In this document: piece by piece, positions 6,623-14,529 of the stretch | Position numbering within the stretch: the stretch's first letter is position 1 | Layout of the letters: every line of letters begins with the position of its first letter | DNA from: Reyranella sp. | GTDB lineage: Bacteria > Pseudomonadota > Alphaproteobacteria > Reyranellales > Reyranellaceae | Reading direction: 5' to 3' | NCBI GenBank assembly: GCA_021732285.1 | Contig: JAKFVH010000220.1 | Location: 1-48,981 of the forward strand | Length of the DNA: 48,981 bases | The notes under the pieces: generated by a model | Told to the model about the DNA's origin: nothing | What the model saw: only the letters and a program-made list of their open reading frames with translations | Databases searched by the model: none | Position numbers and translations under genes: made by a program

Positions 6623-7822
6623 ATGGCACGGGGTATCAAGGACAAGGTCGCGATTCTCGGCATGGGCTGCTCCAAGTTCGGCGAACGCTGGGACTCGGGC
6701 GCCGAGGAGCTGATGCTCGAATCCTACAAGGAGTGCCTGGCCGACGCCGGCATCGACGCCAAGCAGCTCAACGCCGCCTGGTTCTCGACCGCGATCGACG
6801 AAGTCCATGTCGGCAAGTCGGGCATCCCGCTCTCGACGACGCTGCGCCTGCCCAACATCCCCGTCACGCACGTCGAGAACATGTGCGCCTCAGGGACTGA
6901 AGCCTTCCGCGGCGCCTGCTATGCCGTCGCCTCGGGTGCGGCCGACTTCGCCTTGGCGCTCGGCGTCGAGAAGCTGAAGGACACCGGCTACGGCGGCCTC
7001 CCTGGCGGCCGCGGCGGCCCGCTGCAGGCGCTGTGGAGCGCCAACGGCACGGCGCCGGGCAACTTCGCCCAGCTCGCCACCGCCTACATGACCGCGCACA
7101 ACGTCTCGGCCGACGACCTCAAGAAGGCGATCGGCCACGTCTCGTGGAAGAGCCATCAGAACGGCGCCAAGAACCCCAAGGCGCATCTGCAGAAGGCCGT
7201 CGAGATGGACACCATCCTGAACGCGCCGATGATCGCCTCGCCGCTGGGACTGTTCGACTGCTGCGGCGTGTCGGACGGTGCGGCCGCGGCCATCGTGACC
7301 ACGCCCGAGATCGCCAAGTCGCTCGGCAAGCACAACATCGTGTCGGTCAAGGCGCTGCAGCTCTCGGTCTCCAACGGTTCGGAGTCGGGCCACAACTCGT
7401 GGGACGGAAGCTACTTCCACACCACGCGCATCGCCTCGAAGAAGGCCTATGAGGAGGCCGGCATCAAGAACCCGCGCAGCGAGGTCTCGATGTTCGAGGT
7501 GCACGACTGCTTCTCGGTCACCGAGCTCGTGACCATGGAAGACCTGCACATCTCCGAGACCGGCAAGGGCTGGAAGGACGTGCTCGACGGCTTCTACGAC
7601 GCCGACGGCAAGATCCCCTGCCAGATCGACGGCGGCCTGAAGTGCTTCGGCCATCCGATCGGCGCCTCGGGCCTCAGGATGCTCTACGAGATGTACCTGC
7701 AGTTCCAGGGCCGCGCCGGCGCCCGCCAGCTGAAAGATCCGCGCATCGGCATGACCCACAACCTCGGCGGCGCGCCGCGCGAGAACGTGTCGAGCGTGGC
7801 CATCGTCGGCCGGTTCGAATAA
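6623..7822 (+). CDS. SCPx-type thiolase (acetyl-CoA acetyltransferase family)
   Basis: A 399-residue thiolase preceded by AAGGAG. The nucleophilic Cys88 lies in VENMCASGTEA. His294 and Cys296 lie in FEVHDCFSVTEL, and Cys341 and His344 in GGLKCFGHPIGASG. HDCF and CFGHPIGASG are typical of the sterol-carrier-protein-x branch, which cleaves 3-ketoacyl-CoA, including branched substrates, with CoASH. The SCP2 lipid-binding domain of the animal fusion is absent. With the downstream MaoC pair and SDR it would complete hydration, oxidation and thiolysis. Unlike the upstream thiolase-fold protein, all catalytic residues are present. It probably acts in the cytosol as a dimer or tetramer. Confidence 0.9.
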   Translation: MARGIKDKVAILGMGCSKFGERWDSGAEELMLESYKECLADAGIDAKQLNAAWFSTAIDEVHVGKSGIPLSTTLRLPNIPVTHVENMCASGTEAFRGACYAVASGAADFALALGVEKLKDTGYGGLPGGRGGPLQALWSANGTAPGNFAQLATAYMTAHNVSADDLKKAIGHVSWKSHQNGAKNPKAHLQKAVEMDTILNAPMIASPLGLFDCCGVSDGAAAAIVTTPEIAKSLGKHNIVSVKALQLSVSNGSESGHNSWDGSYFHTTRIASKKAYEEAGIKNPRSEVSMFEVHDCFSVTELVTMEDLHISETGKGWKDVLDGFYDADGKIPCQIDGGLKCFGHPIGASGLRMLYEMYLQFQGRAGARQLKDPRIGMTHNLGGAPRENVSSVAIVGRFE

Positions 7823-7832
7823 CGCGCACACT

Positions 7833-7903
7833 GTCATCCCGAGCGTAGCGAGGGACCTTTAAGGCAACAGTAAAGGTCCCTCGGGCTTCGCCCTCGGGAT
7901 GAC
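7833..7903. repeat. GTCATCCCGAG-type inverted repeat
   Basis: GTCATCCCGAG (7833-7843) pairs with CTCGGGATGAC (7893-7903). Inside it AGGGACCTTT pairs with AAAGGTCCCT around AAGGCAACAGT. It is the same family as 494-598. It lies between the thiolase and the first MaoC gene. Confidence 0.82.
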
Positions 7904-7969
7904 AGGGAAATCGCTTCGCCCTCGCCTGTAATGGGTGAGGGCGTTTCTTTCAGGCTTTCGGGAGGAAGC

Positions 7970-8431
7970 ATGCAGCTCGACAAGAAACTCATCGGCCACA
8001 GCTTCAAGCCGTTCACCACCACCGTCGAGGCCGGCAAGATCCGCCTGTTCTGCAAGGCCATCGGCGAGGAGAACCCGATCTACGTCGACGAGGCCGCGGC
8101 CAAGGCGGCCGGCTACCGCGCCATCCCCGCGCCGCCGACCTATCTCACCGCCGTCACCAACGACGATCCCGACAAGGGCGGGCTGTTGCGCCTGCTCAAC
8201 GTCGACATCGGCCTGATCCTGCACGGCGAGCAGCACTACGAGTATCTCGCGCCCGTGCATGTCGGCGACAAGATCACCTGCCAGCAGAAAGTCATGGACA
8301 TCTACGACAAGAAGGGCGGCGCCCTGTGGTTCGTGGTCTCCGAGACCGAGCTCAAGGACCAGGCCGGCAAGCCCGTGGCCAAGGCCAAGGGCATCACCGT
8401 CGTGCGCAACCCCGACGCGGCCAAGAAGTAG
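7970..8431 (+). CDS. MaoC-fold dehydratase subunit (FAS1-like N-terminal hot-dog domain)
   Basis: A 153-residue hot-dog protein of the MaoC_dehydrat_N type, starting after GGAGG. The segment IRLFCKAIGEENPIYVDEAAAKAAGYRAIPAPPTY carries the shape of the family but lacks the D-x-N-P-x-H hydratase-2 motif in full (here GEENPIYVD). Such subunits pair with a catalytic MaoC partner to form heteromeric enoyl-CoA hydratases. The partner is encoded 12 bp downstream. I infer that this subunit mainly binds the acyl-CoA and shapes the pocket. Confidence 0.85.
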   Translation: MQLDKKLIGHSFKPFTTTVEAGKIRLFCKAIGEENPIYVDEAAAKAAGYRAIPAPPTYLTAVTNDDPDKGGLLRLLNVDIGLILHGEQHYEYLAPVHVGDKITCQQKVMDIYDKKGGALWFVVSETELKDQAGKPVAKAKGITVVRNPDAAKK

Positions 8432-8443
8432 GAGGACGACAAG

Positions 8444-8866
8444 ATGGCAACTGCTCCGAAGTTCGCCGACGTGAAGGTCGGCGACACGCTGAAGCCGATC
8501 GTCCTGCCGCCGATCAGCCGCCACCAGCTCGCGCTCTATTGCGGCGGCTCGGGCGATCACAATCCGATTCATGTCGATATCGACTTTGCCAAGAAGTTCG
8601 GATTCAAGGACGTGTTCGCCCACGGCATGCTGTCGATGGCTTTCCTCGGCCGCCTGGTCACGAGCTACGTGCCGCAGGCCCAGGTCCGCAAGATCGGCAC
8701 GCGCTTCACCTCGATCACCTGGGTGGGCGACGTGATCACCGTGAGCGGCAAGGTCACGGGCAAGCGCGAGGAGGGCGGCCAGAAGCTGGTCGACCTGGAA
8801 GTCAAGTGCACCAACCAGAACGGCCAGGACACGCTGCAGGGCGACGCGACGGTGGCATTGAATTAG
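8444..8866 (+). CDS. MaoC-family enoyl-CoA hydratase 2
   Basis: A 140-residue single hot-dog protein with the complete hydratase-2 motif GGSGDHNPIHVDIDFAKKFGF followed by FAHGML. The Asp and His of GDHNPIH are the catalytic pair that adds water to trans-2-enoyl-CoA to give the (R)-3-hydroxyacyl-CoA. The start follows AGGAGGACGAC, 12 bp after its partner's stop. (R)-stereochemistry fits the SDR-type dehydrogenase downstream, as in peroxisomal MFE-2, rather than an FadB-type (S) pathway. Confidence 0.9.
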   Translation: MATAPKFADVKVGDTLKPIVLPPISRHQLALYCGGSGDHNPIHVDIDFAKKFGFKDVFAHGMLSMAFLGRLVTSYVPQAQVRKIGTRFTSITWVGDVITVSGKVTGKREEGGQKLVDLEVKCTNQNGQDTLQGDATVALN

Positions 8867-8873
8867 CGAAGCG

Positions 8874-8932
8874 CGGACCGCGGGCGTCCCGCCCGCTCAT
8901 GATCATGAGGCGGGCGGGACGCCCGCGGTCCG
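8874..8932. repeat. Near-perfect palindrome with TCATGATCATGA core
   Basis: Arms at 8874-8896 and 8910-8932 are perfectly complementary over 23 bp. The centre is the palindrome TCATGATCATGA (8897-8908). Each arm also contains its own hairpin, GCGGGC-GGGAC-GCCCGC, next to GGTCCG, so a cruciform or cloverleaf is possible. It lies between the MaoC and SDR genes. Confidence 0.9.
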
Positions 8933-8950
8933 AATAAGAGGAGAAAGAGA

Positions 8951-9775
8951 ATGGGTCAGATGGACGGCAAGGTGGCGATCGTCACCGGCTCGGGCCGCGG
9001 TATCGGCAAGGAGATCGCGCTGCGCCTGGTGCGCGACGGCGCCAGCGTGGTGATCAACGACATCGACGAGGCGCCGGCCAAGGAGACCATTGCCGAGATC
9101 CTCAAGATGGGCGGCAAGGCGGTGGCCTGCAACGGCGACGTCGCCAAGCCGGACTTCGGCGACCGCATCGTCAAGACCGCGGTCGATGCCTTCGGCGACT
9201 GCCATGTCGTGGTCAACAACGCCGGCTACACCTGGGATTCCGTCATCCAGAAGATGAGCGACGAGCAGTGGTACGCCATCCTCGACGTCCACCTGACGGC
9301 GCCGTTCCGCGTCCTGCGCGCCTTCCAGCAGCATTTCCGCCAGCAGGTCGAGAAGGAGCGTGCCGCCGGCAAGCGCATCGTGCGCAAGGTCGTGAACATC
9401 TCCTCGACCTCGGGCGTCAACGGCAATGCCGGCCAGTCGAACTACTCGGCCGGCAAGGCGGGCATCGTCGGCCTGACCAAGACGCTGGCCAAGGAGTTCG
9501 GCCGCTACGACGTCACGGTCAACGCCGTGGCCTTCGGCTACATCCAGACGCGCCTCACCAAGCCCCTGAACCAGGGCGAGGACGGCGAGATCGAGGTGCA
9601 GGGCCGCAAGGTCAAGATCGGCGTGCAGGGCGGCCGCATCGCCGCCATGAACCAGATGATCCCGCTCGGCCGCGGCGGCCTGCCGGAAGAGGCGGCCGGT
9701 TCGGTCTACCTCTTCTGCAGCCCCGACAGCGACTATGTCTCGGGCCAGTGCCTGGTGGTGAACGGCGGGCTGTAG
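8951..9775 (+). CDS. SDR-family dehydrogenase (3-hydroxyacyl-CoA type)
   Basis: A 274-residue classical SDR. TGSGRGIG (residues 12-19) is the cofactor-binding turn, followed by NDID, NNAGY, ISSTSG and the catalytic YSAGK (Tyr165, Lys169). The start is preceded by GAGGAGAAAGAGA. The length and the insertions around QVEKERAAGKR resemble the dehydrogenase part of MFE-2/HSD17B4-type proteins, so oxidation of an (R)-3-hydroxyacyl-CoA to the 3-keto form is the natural role beside a hydratase 2 and an SCPx thiolase. Asp at the end of beta2 (NDID) suggests NAD+ preference. It is the last gene of the cluster and is followed by a strong palindrome. Confidence 0.88.
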   Translation: MGQMDGKVAIVTGSGRGIGKEIALRLVRDGASVVINDIDEAPAKETIAEILKMGGKAVACNGDVAKPDFGDRIVKTAVDAFGDCHVVVNNAGYTWDSVIQKMSDEQWYAILDVHLTAPFRVLRAFQQHFRQQVEKERAAGKRIVRKVVNISSTSGVNGNAGQSNYSAGKAGIVGLTKTLAKEFGRYDVTVNAVAFGYIQTRLTKPLNQGEDGEIEVQGRKVKIGVQGGRIAAMNQMIPLGRGGLPEEAAGSVYLFCSPDSDYVSGQCLVVNGGL

Positions 9776-9780
9776 TCTTG

Positions 9781-9912
9781 CTGGGGGCGCGCCACTCCAG
9801 TGGCGCGTCATGGTCTTCCGGACCGCGCGCATCCTGCGCGCTCATGAGCGAGCCGGAGGCTCGCGGTCCAGAAGAGCATGAAAGACGCGCCACTGGAGTG
9901 GCGCGCCCCCAG
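9781..9912. repeat. Nested palindromes, 29-bp perfect outer arms
   Basis: 9781-9809 and 9884-9912 are exact reverse complements over 29 bp (CTGGGGGCGCGCCACTCCAG and on). Nested inside, at 9810-9880, is a copy of the GGTCCGGAAG-type repeat also found at 1449 and 44935. The nesting looks like insertion of one element into the loop of another. It lies after the SDR and could end that transcript. Confidence 0.9.
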
Positions 9913-9942
9913 CGAAGAAGCCGCCTTCGCGCCGCTTCTTTC

Positions 9943-9971
9943 TTGCAATCGATGATAACTTGGGTTATATT
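9943..9971 (+). promoter_or_regulatory. Sigma70-like promoter, probably leaderless
   Basis: TTGCAA (9943-9948) and TATATT (9966-9971) are 17 bp apart and the ATG is at 9978. The predicted +1 coincides with the start codon. CTTGGGT before the -10 mirrors CTTGAGT at the 2665 promoter. Confidence 0.62.
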
Positions 9972-9977
9972 GGACCG

Positions 9978-11192
9978 ATGACCAAGTTCCTCGGCCCTCT
10001 CGACATCGCGGTCGTCGGCTGCGGCGTGGCGGGCCAGGCCGCCGCGACGTTGCTGTCGGAGAGAGGCCATCGGGTCACGGTCTACGAGCGGTTCACCGAG
10101 CCGCAGCCGATCGGCGCCGGGCTGCTGTTGCAGCCGACCGGCCTCGCCGTGCTGCGCGAGCTCGGCCTCGCCGACCAAGCGATCGCGCGCGGCGCGCGGG
10201 TCGTCGGGCTCGAGGCGCGCACGCATCGCGGCCGCCCGATCCTCGACCTGCACTACGCCCACCTGCATCCCCAGGCGCACGGCGTCGGCATCCATCGCGC
10301 CACCTTGTTCGAGCTGTTGCACGAGCGCCTGAAGAAGTCGCCGGCCAAGCTGGTCACGGGCGCGGAGATCGTCGACGTCGACCAGACGCATCTCGTCGAG
10401 GCAAACGGCACGCGGCACGGCCCGTTCGACCTCATCGTCGCGGCCGACGGCGCGCACTCCGCGCTGCGTACGCGGTTGATGCCGCACGCGCGTGCGCCGA
10501 TCTACCCCTGGGGCTGCATGTGGACGACCGTGCCCGACCCCTCGGGCATTGGCGCGGCGGGCCTGCTGCGCCAGCGCGTGCGCGGCACGAAGCTTATGAT
10601 GGGCCTGCTGCCGGTCGGCCGCAATGAAGTGACGATCTACTGGAGCCTGCCCATCCGCGCGCTCGGCCGCAGCAAGACGATCGACCTTTTGGCCTGGCGC
10701 GAGGCCGCGAGGGCGCTGTGGCCCGAGGCGGCCCCGATCATCGACCATGCCGCCGCGGCCGGCGATTTTGCCCGTGCGACCTACCGCCATGTCGCGCTCA
10801 GCCACTGGAACGCTGGCCCGGTGCTGTTCATCGGCGACGCCGCGCACGGCACCAGCCCGCAGCTCGGCCAGGGCGCCAATCTCGGCCTGATGGATGCCTG
10901 GGCGCTGGCTAACACGCTCGACGACGCGCCCGAGCTTCTCTCCGCCTTCCTGCGCTTCGAGCGGCGGCGCAATCCGGCGGTGCGCTACTACCGCCGCGCC
11001 AGCCATCTCTTGACGCCGTTCTTCCAGTCGCGCCTGGCGCCGCTCGGCTGGCTGCGCGACGCCTTCATGGGGCCGGCGCACCACGTGCCCGGCCTGCGGA
11101 CGATGATGGGGTCGACGCTCGCCGGCACGCGCCGCGGCTGGCTGTCGTCGGTGTCGCTCGACGGTGACGGATGTTTCCCACTCGATGCCTAA
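9978..11192 (+). CDS. FAD-dependent monooxygenase (PHBH family)
   Basis: A 404-residue single-component flavoprotein hydroxylase. IAVVGCGVAGQAAATLLSE near the N terminus is the FAD Rossmann turn, VAADGAHSALR is the DG motif, and FIGDAAHGTSPQLGQGANLG is the GD motif that contacts the FAD ribityl chain. This order defines the p-hydroxybenzoate-hydroxylase family, which uses NAD(P)H and O2. The substrate is unknown; the C-terminal half is short and no thioredoxin-like domain is present. I chose ATG 9978 because the promoter places +1 there and no ribosome-binding site is visible. It stands alone, followed by two perfect hairpins. Confidence 0.85.
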   Translation: MTKFLGPLDIAVVGCGVAGQAAATLLSERGHRVTVYERFTEPQPIGAGLLLQPTGLAVLRELGLADQAIARGARVVGLEARTHRGRPILDLHYAHLHPQAHGVGIHRATLFELLHERLKKSPAKLVTGAEIVDVDQTHLVEANGTRHGPFDLIVAADGAHSALRTRLMPHARAPIYPWGCMWTTVPDPSGIGAAGLLRQRVRGTKLMMGLLPVGRNEVTIYWSLPIRALGRSKTIDLLAWREAARALWPEAAPIIDHAAAAGDFARATYRHVALSHWNAGPVLFIGDAAHGTSPQLGQGANLGLMDAWALANTLDDAPELLSAFLRFERRRNPAVRYYRRASHLLTPFFQSRLAPLGWLRDAFMGPAHHVPGLRTMMGSTLAGTRRGWLSSVSLDGDGCFPLDA

Positions 11193-11193
11193 A

Positions 11194-11233
11194 GCACATT
11201 CTGTTCGGCTGTAATCAGCCGAACAGAATGTGC
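11194..11233. repeat. Perfect 18-bp snap-back hairpin
   Basis: GCACATTCTGTTCGGCTG (11194-11211), a TAAT loop, then the exact complement (11216-11233). It begins one base after the monooxygenase stop and ends in no T-run. Its GC content is lower than its surroundings, so it looks like an inserted repeat that may also act as a terminator or 3' stabiliser. Confidence 0.88.
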
Positions 11234-11261
11234 CCGTTGGCACGCCAATCCCCGTGCGCGC

Positions 11262-11307
11262 ATTCCCGATCTGATGGAACCGCAGGCGGTTCCATCAGAT
11301 CGGGAAT
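11262..11307. repeat. Perfect 22-bp snap-back hairpin
   Basis: 11262-11283 and 11286-11307 are exact reverse complements (ATTCCCGATCTGATGGAACC and on) with only AG between them. It sits between convergent genes, 28 bp after the previous hairpin and 5 bp before the membrane-protein stop. The very short loop favours a cruciform in DNA or a long RNA helix. Confidence 0.88.
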
Positions 11308-11311
11308 CGCC

Positions 11312-11791
11312 CTAGCCGGCGAGCTGCACGAAGCCGCCCAGCACCGCGCCGTACACGGCCTGTGCCGCCAGCATGGTGAGCGGCGTGCCGTAGCCGTAGT
11401 TCACGGCCATGAAGCCTGGCGGCTCGAGCTGCCGGCGCGCCGTCACGCCGTGATACTCCGAGGCCATGCGCGGGTGGAGGAACGGCAGCAGGGGCAGGAC
11501 GCAGACCAGCAGGAACAGGCCGTGCACCAGCCCGGCCAACGCGCCGAACCACCAGGTGTGGAGGCCGATGCTGTCGAACAGCAGGAAGTAGAGAAAGGCG
11601 AACAGCCAGCCGCCAATGACGTAGAGCACATACCCCCACACGACCGCGCGATCGCGCTGGCCGGTGAGGAAGGTGCCGACCAGAAGCGGCAGGCTGAGCC
11701 GTGACCAGCCAAAACCCTGGCTCAACCGCAGCACCGCCGTCATCGCCACGGTGGCCAAAAGGCCCCACAGCACCAGATAGACGTGGCTCAT
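11312..11791 (-). CDS. Membrane protein with four helices, unknown function
   Basis: I do not recognise this 159-residue protein. Hydrophobic segments lie at about residues 4-23 (VYLVLWGLLATVAMTAVLRL), 50-75 (VVWGYVLYVIGGWLFAFLYF), 79-105 (WWFGALAGLVHGLFLLVCVL) and 137-157 (TMLAAQAVYGAVLGGFVQLA). An N-terminal TGQRD loop and a Pro-rich HPRMASEYHG loop would face opposite sides. Its ATG overlaps the stop of the upstream GH15 frame (ATGA), so the two genes are co-transcribed and probably coupled. That association is the only clue to its role. Confidence 0.65.
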   Translation of the reverse strand: MSHVYLVLWGLLATVAMTAVLRLSQGFGWSRLSLPLLVGTFLTGQRDRAVVWGYVLYVIGGWLFAFLYFLLFDSIGLHTWWFGALAGLVHGLFLLVCVLPLLPFLHPRMASEYHGVTARRQLEPPGFMAVNYGYGTPLTMLAAQAVYGAVLGGFVQLAG

Positions 11792-13625
11792 GCGCGCGCC
11801 CGCTCGATGGCGACGGCGGCGTTTATAAGGCCGACATGGGTGAAAGCCTGCGGGAAGTTGCCGAGCGCGGCACCCGAGGCGATGTCGATCTCCTCGGCGT
11901 AGAGCCCAAGATCGTTGGCGTGGGCGAGCATGTGCTGGAAACGTCGCTCGGCAGCGTCGAGGTCGCCGCGCTTGGCGAGATTGTCGATCGCCCAGAAGCC
12001 GCAGATGCCGAACGCACCCTCGACGCCGTCGATGCCGTCGAAGCGCTCGTAGCGATACAGCAGGCCGTTGCGGCCCAGCCGCTGGTGGATGCGATCGTAG
12101 GTGGCGCGCATGCGCGGATCGTCGGCGTCCTTGTAGCCGATGCAGGCCATCAGCAGCAGCGAGGCATCGACCTTGTCGCCGTCCAGGACGCTCGCATAGC
12201 TGCCGATGGTGGCGTTGAAGCCGCGCCGCTCGATCGCCTGCTCGATCGCCGCGCGTTCGCGGTCGAACGCCTCGACCTTCGCCGGCGCGAGCGCGATGGC
12301 GCCGTCATCATGCAGCTTCAGCAGCCCGTCGAGCGCCGCCCAGCACATGACCTTGGAGAAGGTGTAGTGGCGCAGCGGCCCGCGCACTTCCCAGATGCTG
12401 GAGTCGGACTCGTGCCACTGCCGGCACACCACGTCGCCCAGCCCGGTGAGCATGCGCGCCGATTCCGAGTCGAGTCGGCCGTTGCCGGCGAAGGCCGCGT
12501 GCGCCGCGGTCACGACCTCGCCGTAGATGTCGAGCTGGCGCTGGCGGTAGGCGTCATTGCCGATGCGCACCGGTCGCGAGCCGGCATAGCCCGCGAGGTG
12601 CGTCAGTTCGCTTTCGTCGAGCCGGGTGCGGCCGAACACGTCGTACATGACCTGCAGCTCGGGCCAGCTGAGCCGCGTGGCATGCAGCATCCAGCCCAGG
12701 AACGCCATCGCCTCCTCGCGATAGCCCGTCGCCAGCAGCGCCTGCGTGGTCAGGCCGGCATCGCGCAGCCAGCAGTAGCGGTAGTCCCAGTTGCGGCCCT
12801 TGCCGATCGCCTCGGGCAGCGACGTCGTCGGCGCGGCGACGATCGCGCCCGACAGGGTGTAGGTGAGGAGCTTCAGGGTCACGACGCTGCGCACCACCTG
12901 GTCGCGATAAGGCCCGGTGTAGCGGCAGCGCGCGGCCCACTCGCGCCACCAGTGGATCGTGTCGGCGATGCGCTCCTCGGCGTGCTGCTGCAACGGCGGC
13001 AGGATCGCGGGATCGCTCCTGGTGTAGGCGAGGCTGAGATAGCGCCGCTCGCCCGCGCCGAGGACCATCGTGCCGACCAGGGCGTCGCCCTCCAGCCGCA
13101 GCTCGATATCCGAGCGCACGGCCAGGACCTCGTCGCCCCAGACATAGGCCCAGCCGAGGCGGCCGCGCTTGCGTGGCCGCGGGTGCCGGCGGGCATAGTC
13201 GGGCTGCAGGTCGAGCCGGACCTCGATCTCGATCGTGCCTTCCATGCCTTCAATCGCGCGCAGCACCTCGCGCATCGGTCGCAGCGAGCGCCCGCCGTCG
13301 TCGATCGGCATGAGGTCGAGCAGGCGGGCGCTGCCGTTCTCGGTCGTGAAGTCGGTCTCGAGCACGGCTGTGCGCTCGACGTAGCGCCGGGTGGCGGTGA
13401 AGAAGGGATCGCGCGGCCGCAGCGAGCAGCTGCCGCCGCGTGCCGGGTCGAGCAGGCCCGCGAAGATGGAGGGACTGGAGAAGTCGGGCAGGCACAGCCA
13501 GTCGATCGAGCCCTCGCGCGAGACGAGGGCCGCCGTCCGGCAATCGCCGATCAGGGCGTAGTCCGCGATCGTGCTCAGGCGGCGCGGCGGGGTTCGGGGT
13601 GTGCGGAGAAGGTGATGGGAGTCAT
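11788..13625 (-). pseudogene. Glycoside hydrolase family 15 (glucoamylase/trehalase-like), N-terminal frameshift
   Basis: The long frame has all GH15 landmarks: IADYALIGDCRTAALVSREG, GSIDWLCLPDF, GRNWDYRYCWLRDAG, DIYGE, the general-acid region SSIWEVRG and the catalytic-base region YAEEID with GNFPQAFTHVGLI. GH15 enzymes invert alpha-glucosidic bonds; some alphaproteobacterial and mycobacterial members are trehalases. The natural ATG at 13625 reads MTPITFSAHPEPRRAA and then stops, while the GH15 frame continues as LSTIADYALIG. One C missing at about 13578 would restore a continuous protein. Otherwise translation must begin at CTG 13578 without a ribosome-binding site, or at an internal GTG 13365, which would delete conserved sequence. 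Confidence 0.8.
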
Positions 13626-13677
13626 GGCCGTCCCCAGTTCATCTGAACCGGAACGAACCAGCTCGCGGGAGGTTCCG

Positions 13678-14478
13678 TCAGGTTCGTCGAGCGAGCGTCG
13701 CCCAGCGGCCGGGCGTCAGCCCGAAGCGGGCCGCGAAATGCCGGGTGAGATGGCTCTGGTCGGCGAAACCGGTGGCGGCCGCGGCATCGGACAGGGCTGC
13801 ACCCTCGGCGATCATCTTCTGCGCCCGGGCCAGCCGGCGGCCGACCTGGTAGCGGTGCGGCGAGGTGCCGGTGGCGGCGCGGAAGTGGCGGGACAGGGCG
13901 AAGCGGTCCAGCCCGGTCACGGTCTCCAGCTCCCCCGAGGCCACGGTGCGATGCGCCTCGGCCGCCAGGAAGTCGCGGGCGCGGGCCACGGCGCGATGGG
14001 CGACGGCGCTGCCGCGGGCGCGAGGCCGGTCGTCGCTGCGCGCCGCCAGGCGGCCGGCCAGGCGCTCGACCACGGCATCGACGGCCAGAGGCTCCAGCGC
14101 CTGGGGGAAGTCGGCGAAGGCCTCGCGCAGCAGGCCCGCCAGCGCCGGGTCGTCGGCCACGACCTCGGGCACGAAGGGCGGTTGGCCGCCGATCGCGGCC
14201 GACACCGCGGCCGGGTCGACGTAGAGCATCCGGTAGGCGAAGCCGGCATCCACGGTGGCGTGGCCGTCATGCGCTTCGTCGGGATGCAGCACCATGACCT
14301 GGCCGCCGCGGCTGGTCCTGAGCGCGCCGCGATAGTGGAAGGACTGGGCACCCCACAGGGTCAGGCCGACGCCGTAGGTCTCATGGCGATGGGTGTCGTA
14401 GGCGTGGCCGCCGAAGCGCGCCGCCAGGCGCTGCACGCCCGAGCGCGGCTCGTCGAAGCGGATCTGGTCGCCGTTCAT
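13678..14478 (-). CDS. AraC-family transcriptional regulator
   Basis: A 266-residue regulator with an N-terminal cupin-like sensor region (FGGHAYDTHRHETYGVGLTL, GQVMVLHPDEAHDG) and a C-terminal double HTH (LSRHFRAATGTSPHRYQVGR, then GAALSDAAAATGFADQSHLT and RHFAARFGLTPGRW). The second HTH carries the family's best-conserved GFxDQSHxxRxF pattern. It is divergent from the DUF2000 gene with about 50 bp between starts, and that neighbour is its likely target. GH15 lies upstream on the same strand, so the two may not share a transcript. The inducer is unknown. Confidence 0.9.
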   Translation of the reverse strand: MNGDQIRFDEPRSGVQRLAARFGGHAYDTHRHETYGVGLTLWGAQSFHYRGALRTSRGGQVMVLHPDEAHDGHATVDAGFAYRMLYVDPAAVSAAIGGQPPFVPEVVADDPALAGLLREAFADFPQALEPLAVDAVVERLAGRLAARSDDRPRARGSAVAHRAVARARDFLAAEAHRTVASGELETVTGLDRFALSRHFRAATGTSPHRYQVGRRLARAQKMIAEGAALSDAAAATGFADQSHLTRHFAARFGLTPGRWATLARRT

Positions 14479-14529
14479 GCTGCACAAACGTTCAAGACGT
14501 CTCCCGCGAGCATGCCTGATATGGGGGCC

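Noticed and set aside
9612..11243. A long minus-strand frame opposite the FAD monooxygenase
   Set aside because: The + strand protein has FAD-binding motifs and a promoter; the minus frame is an Arg/Asp-rich shadow.
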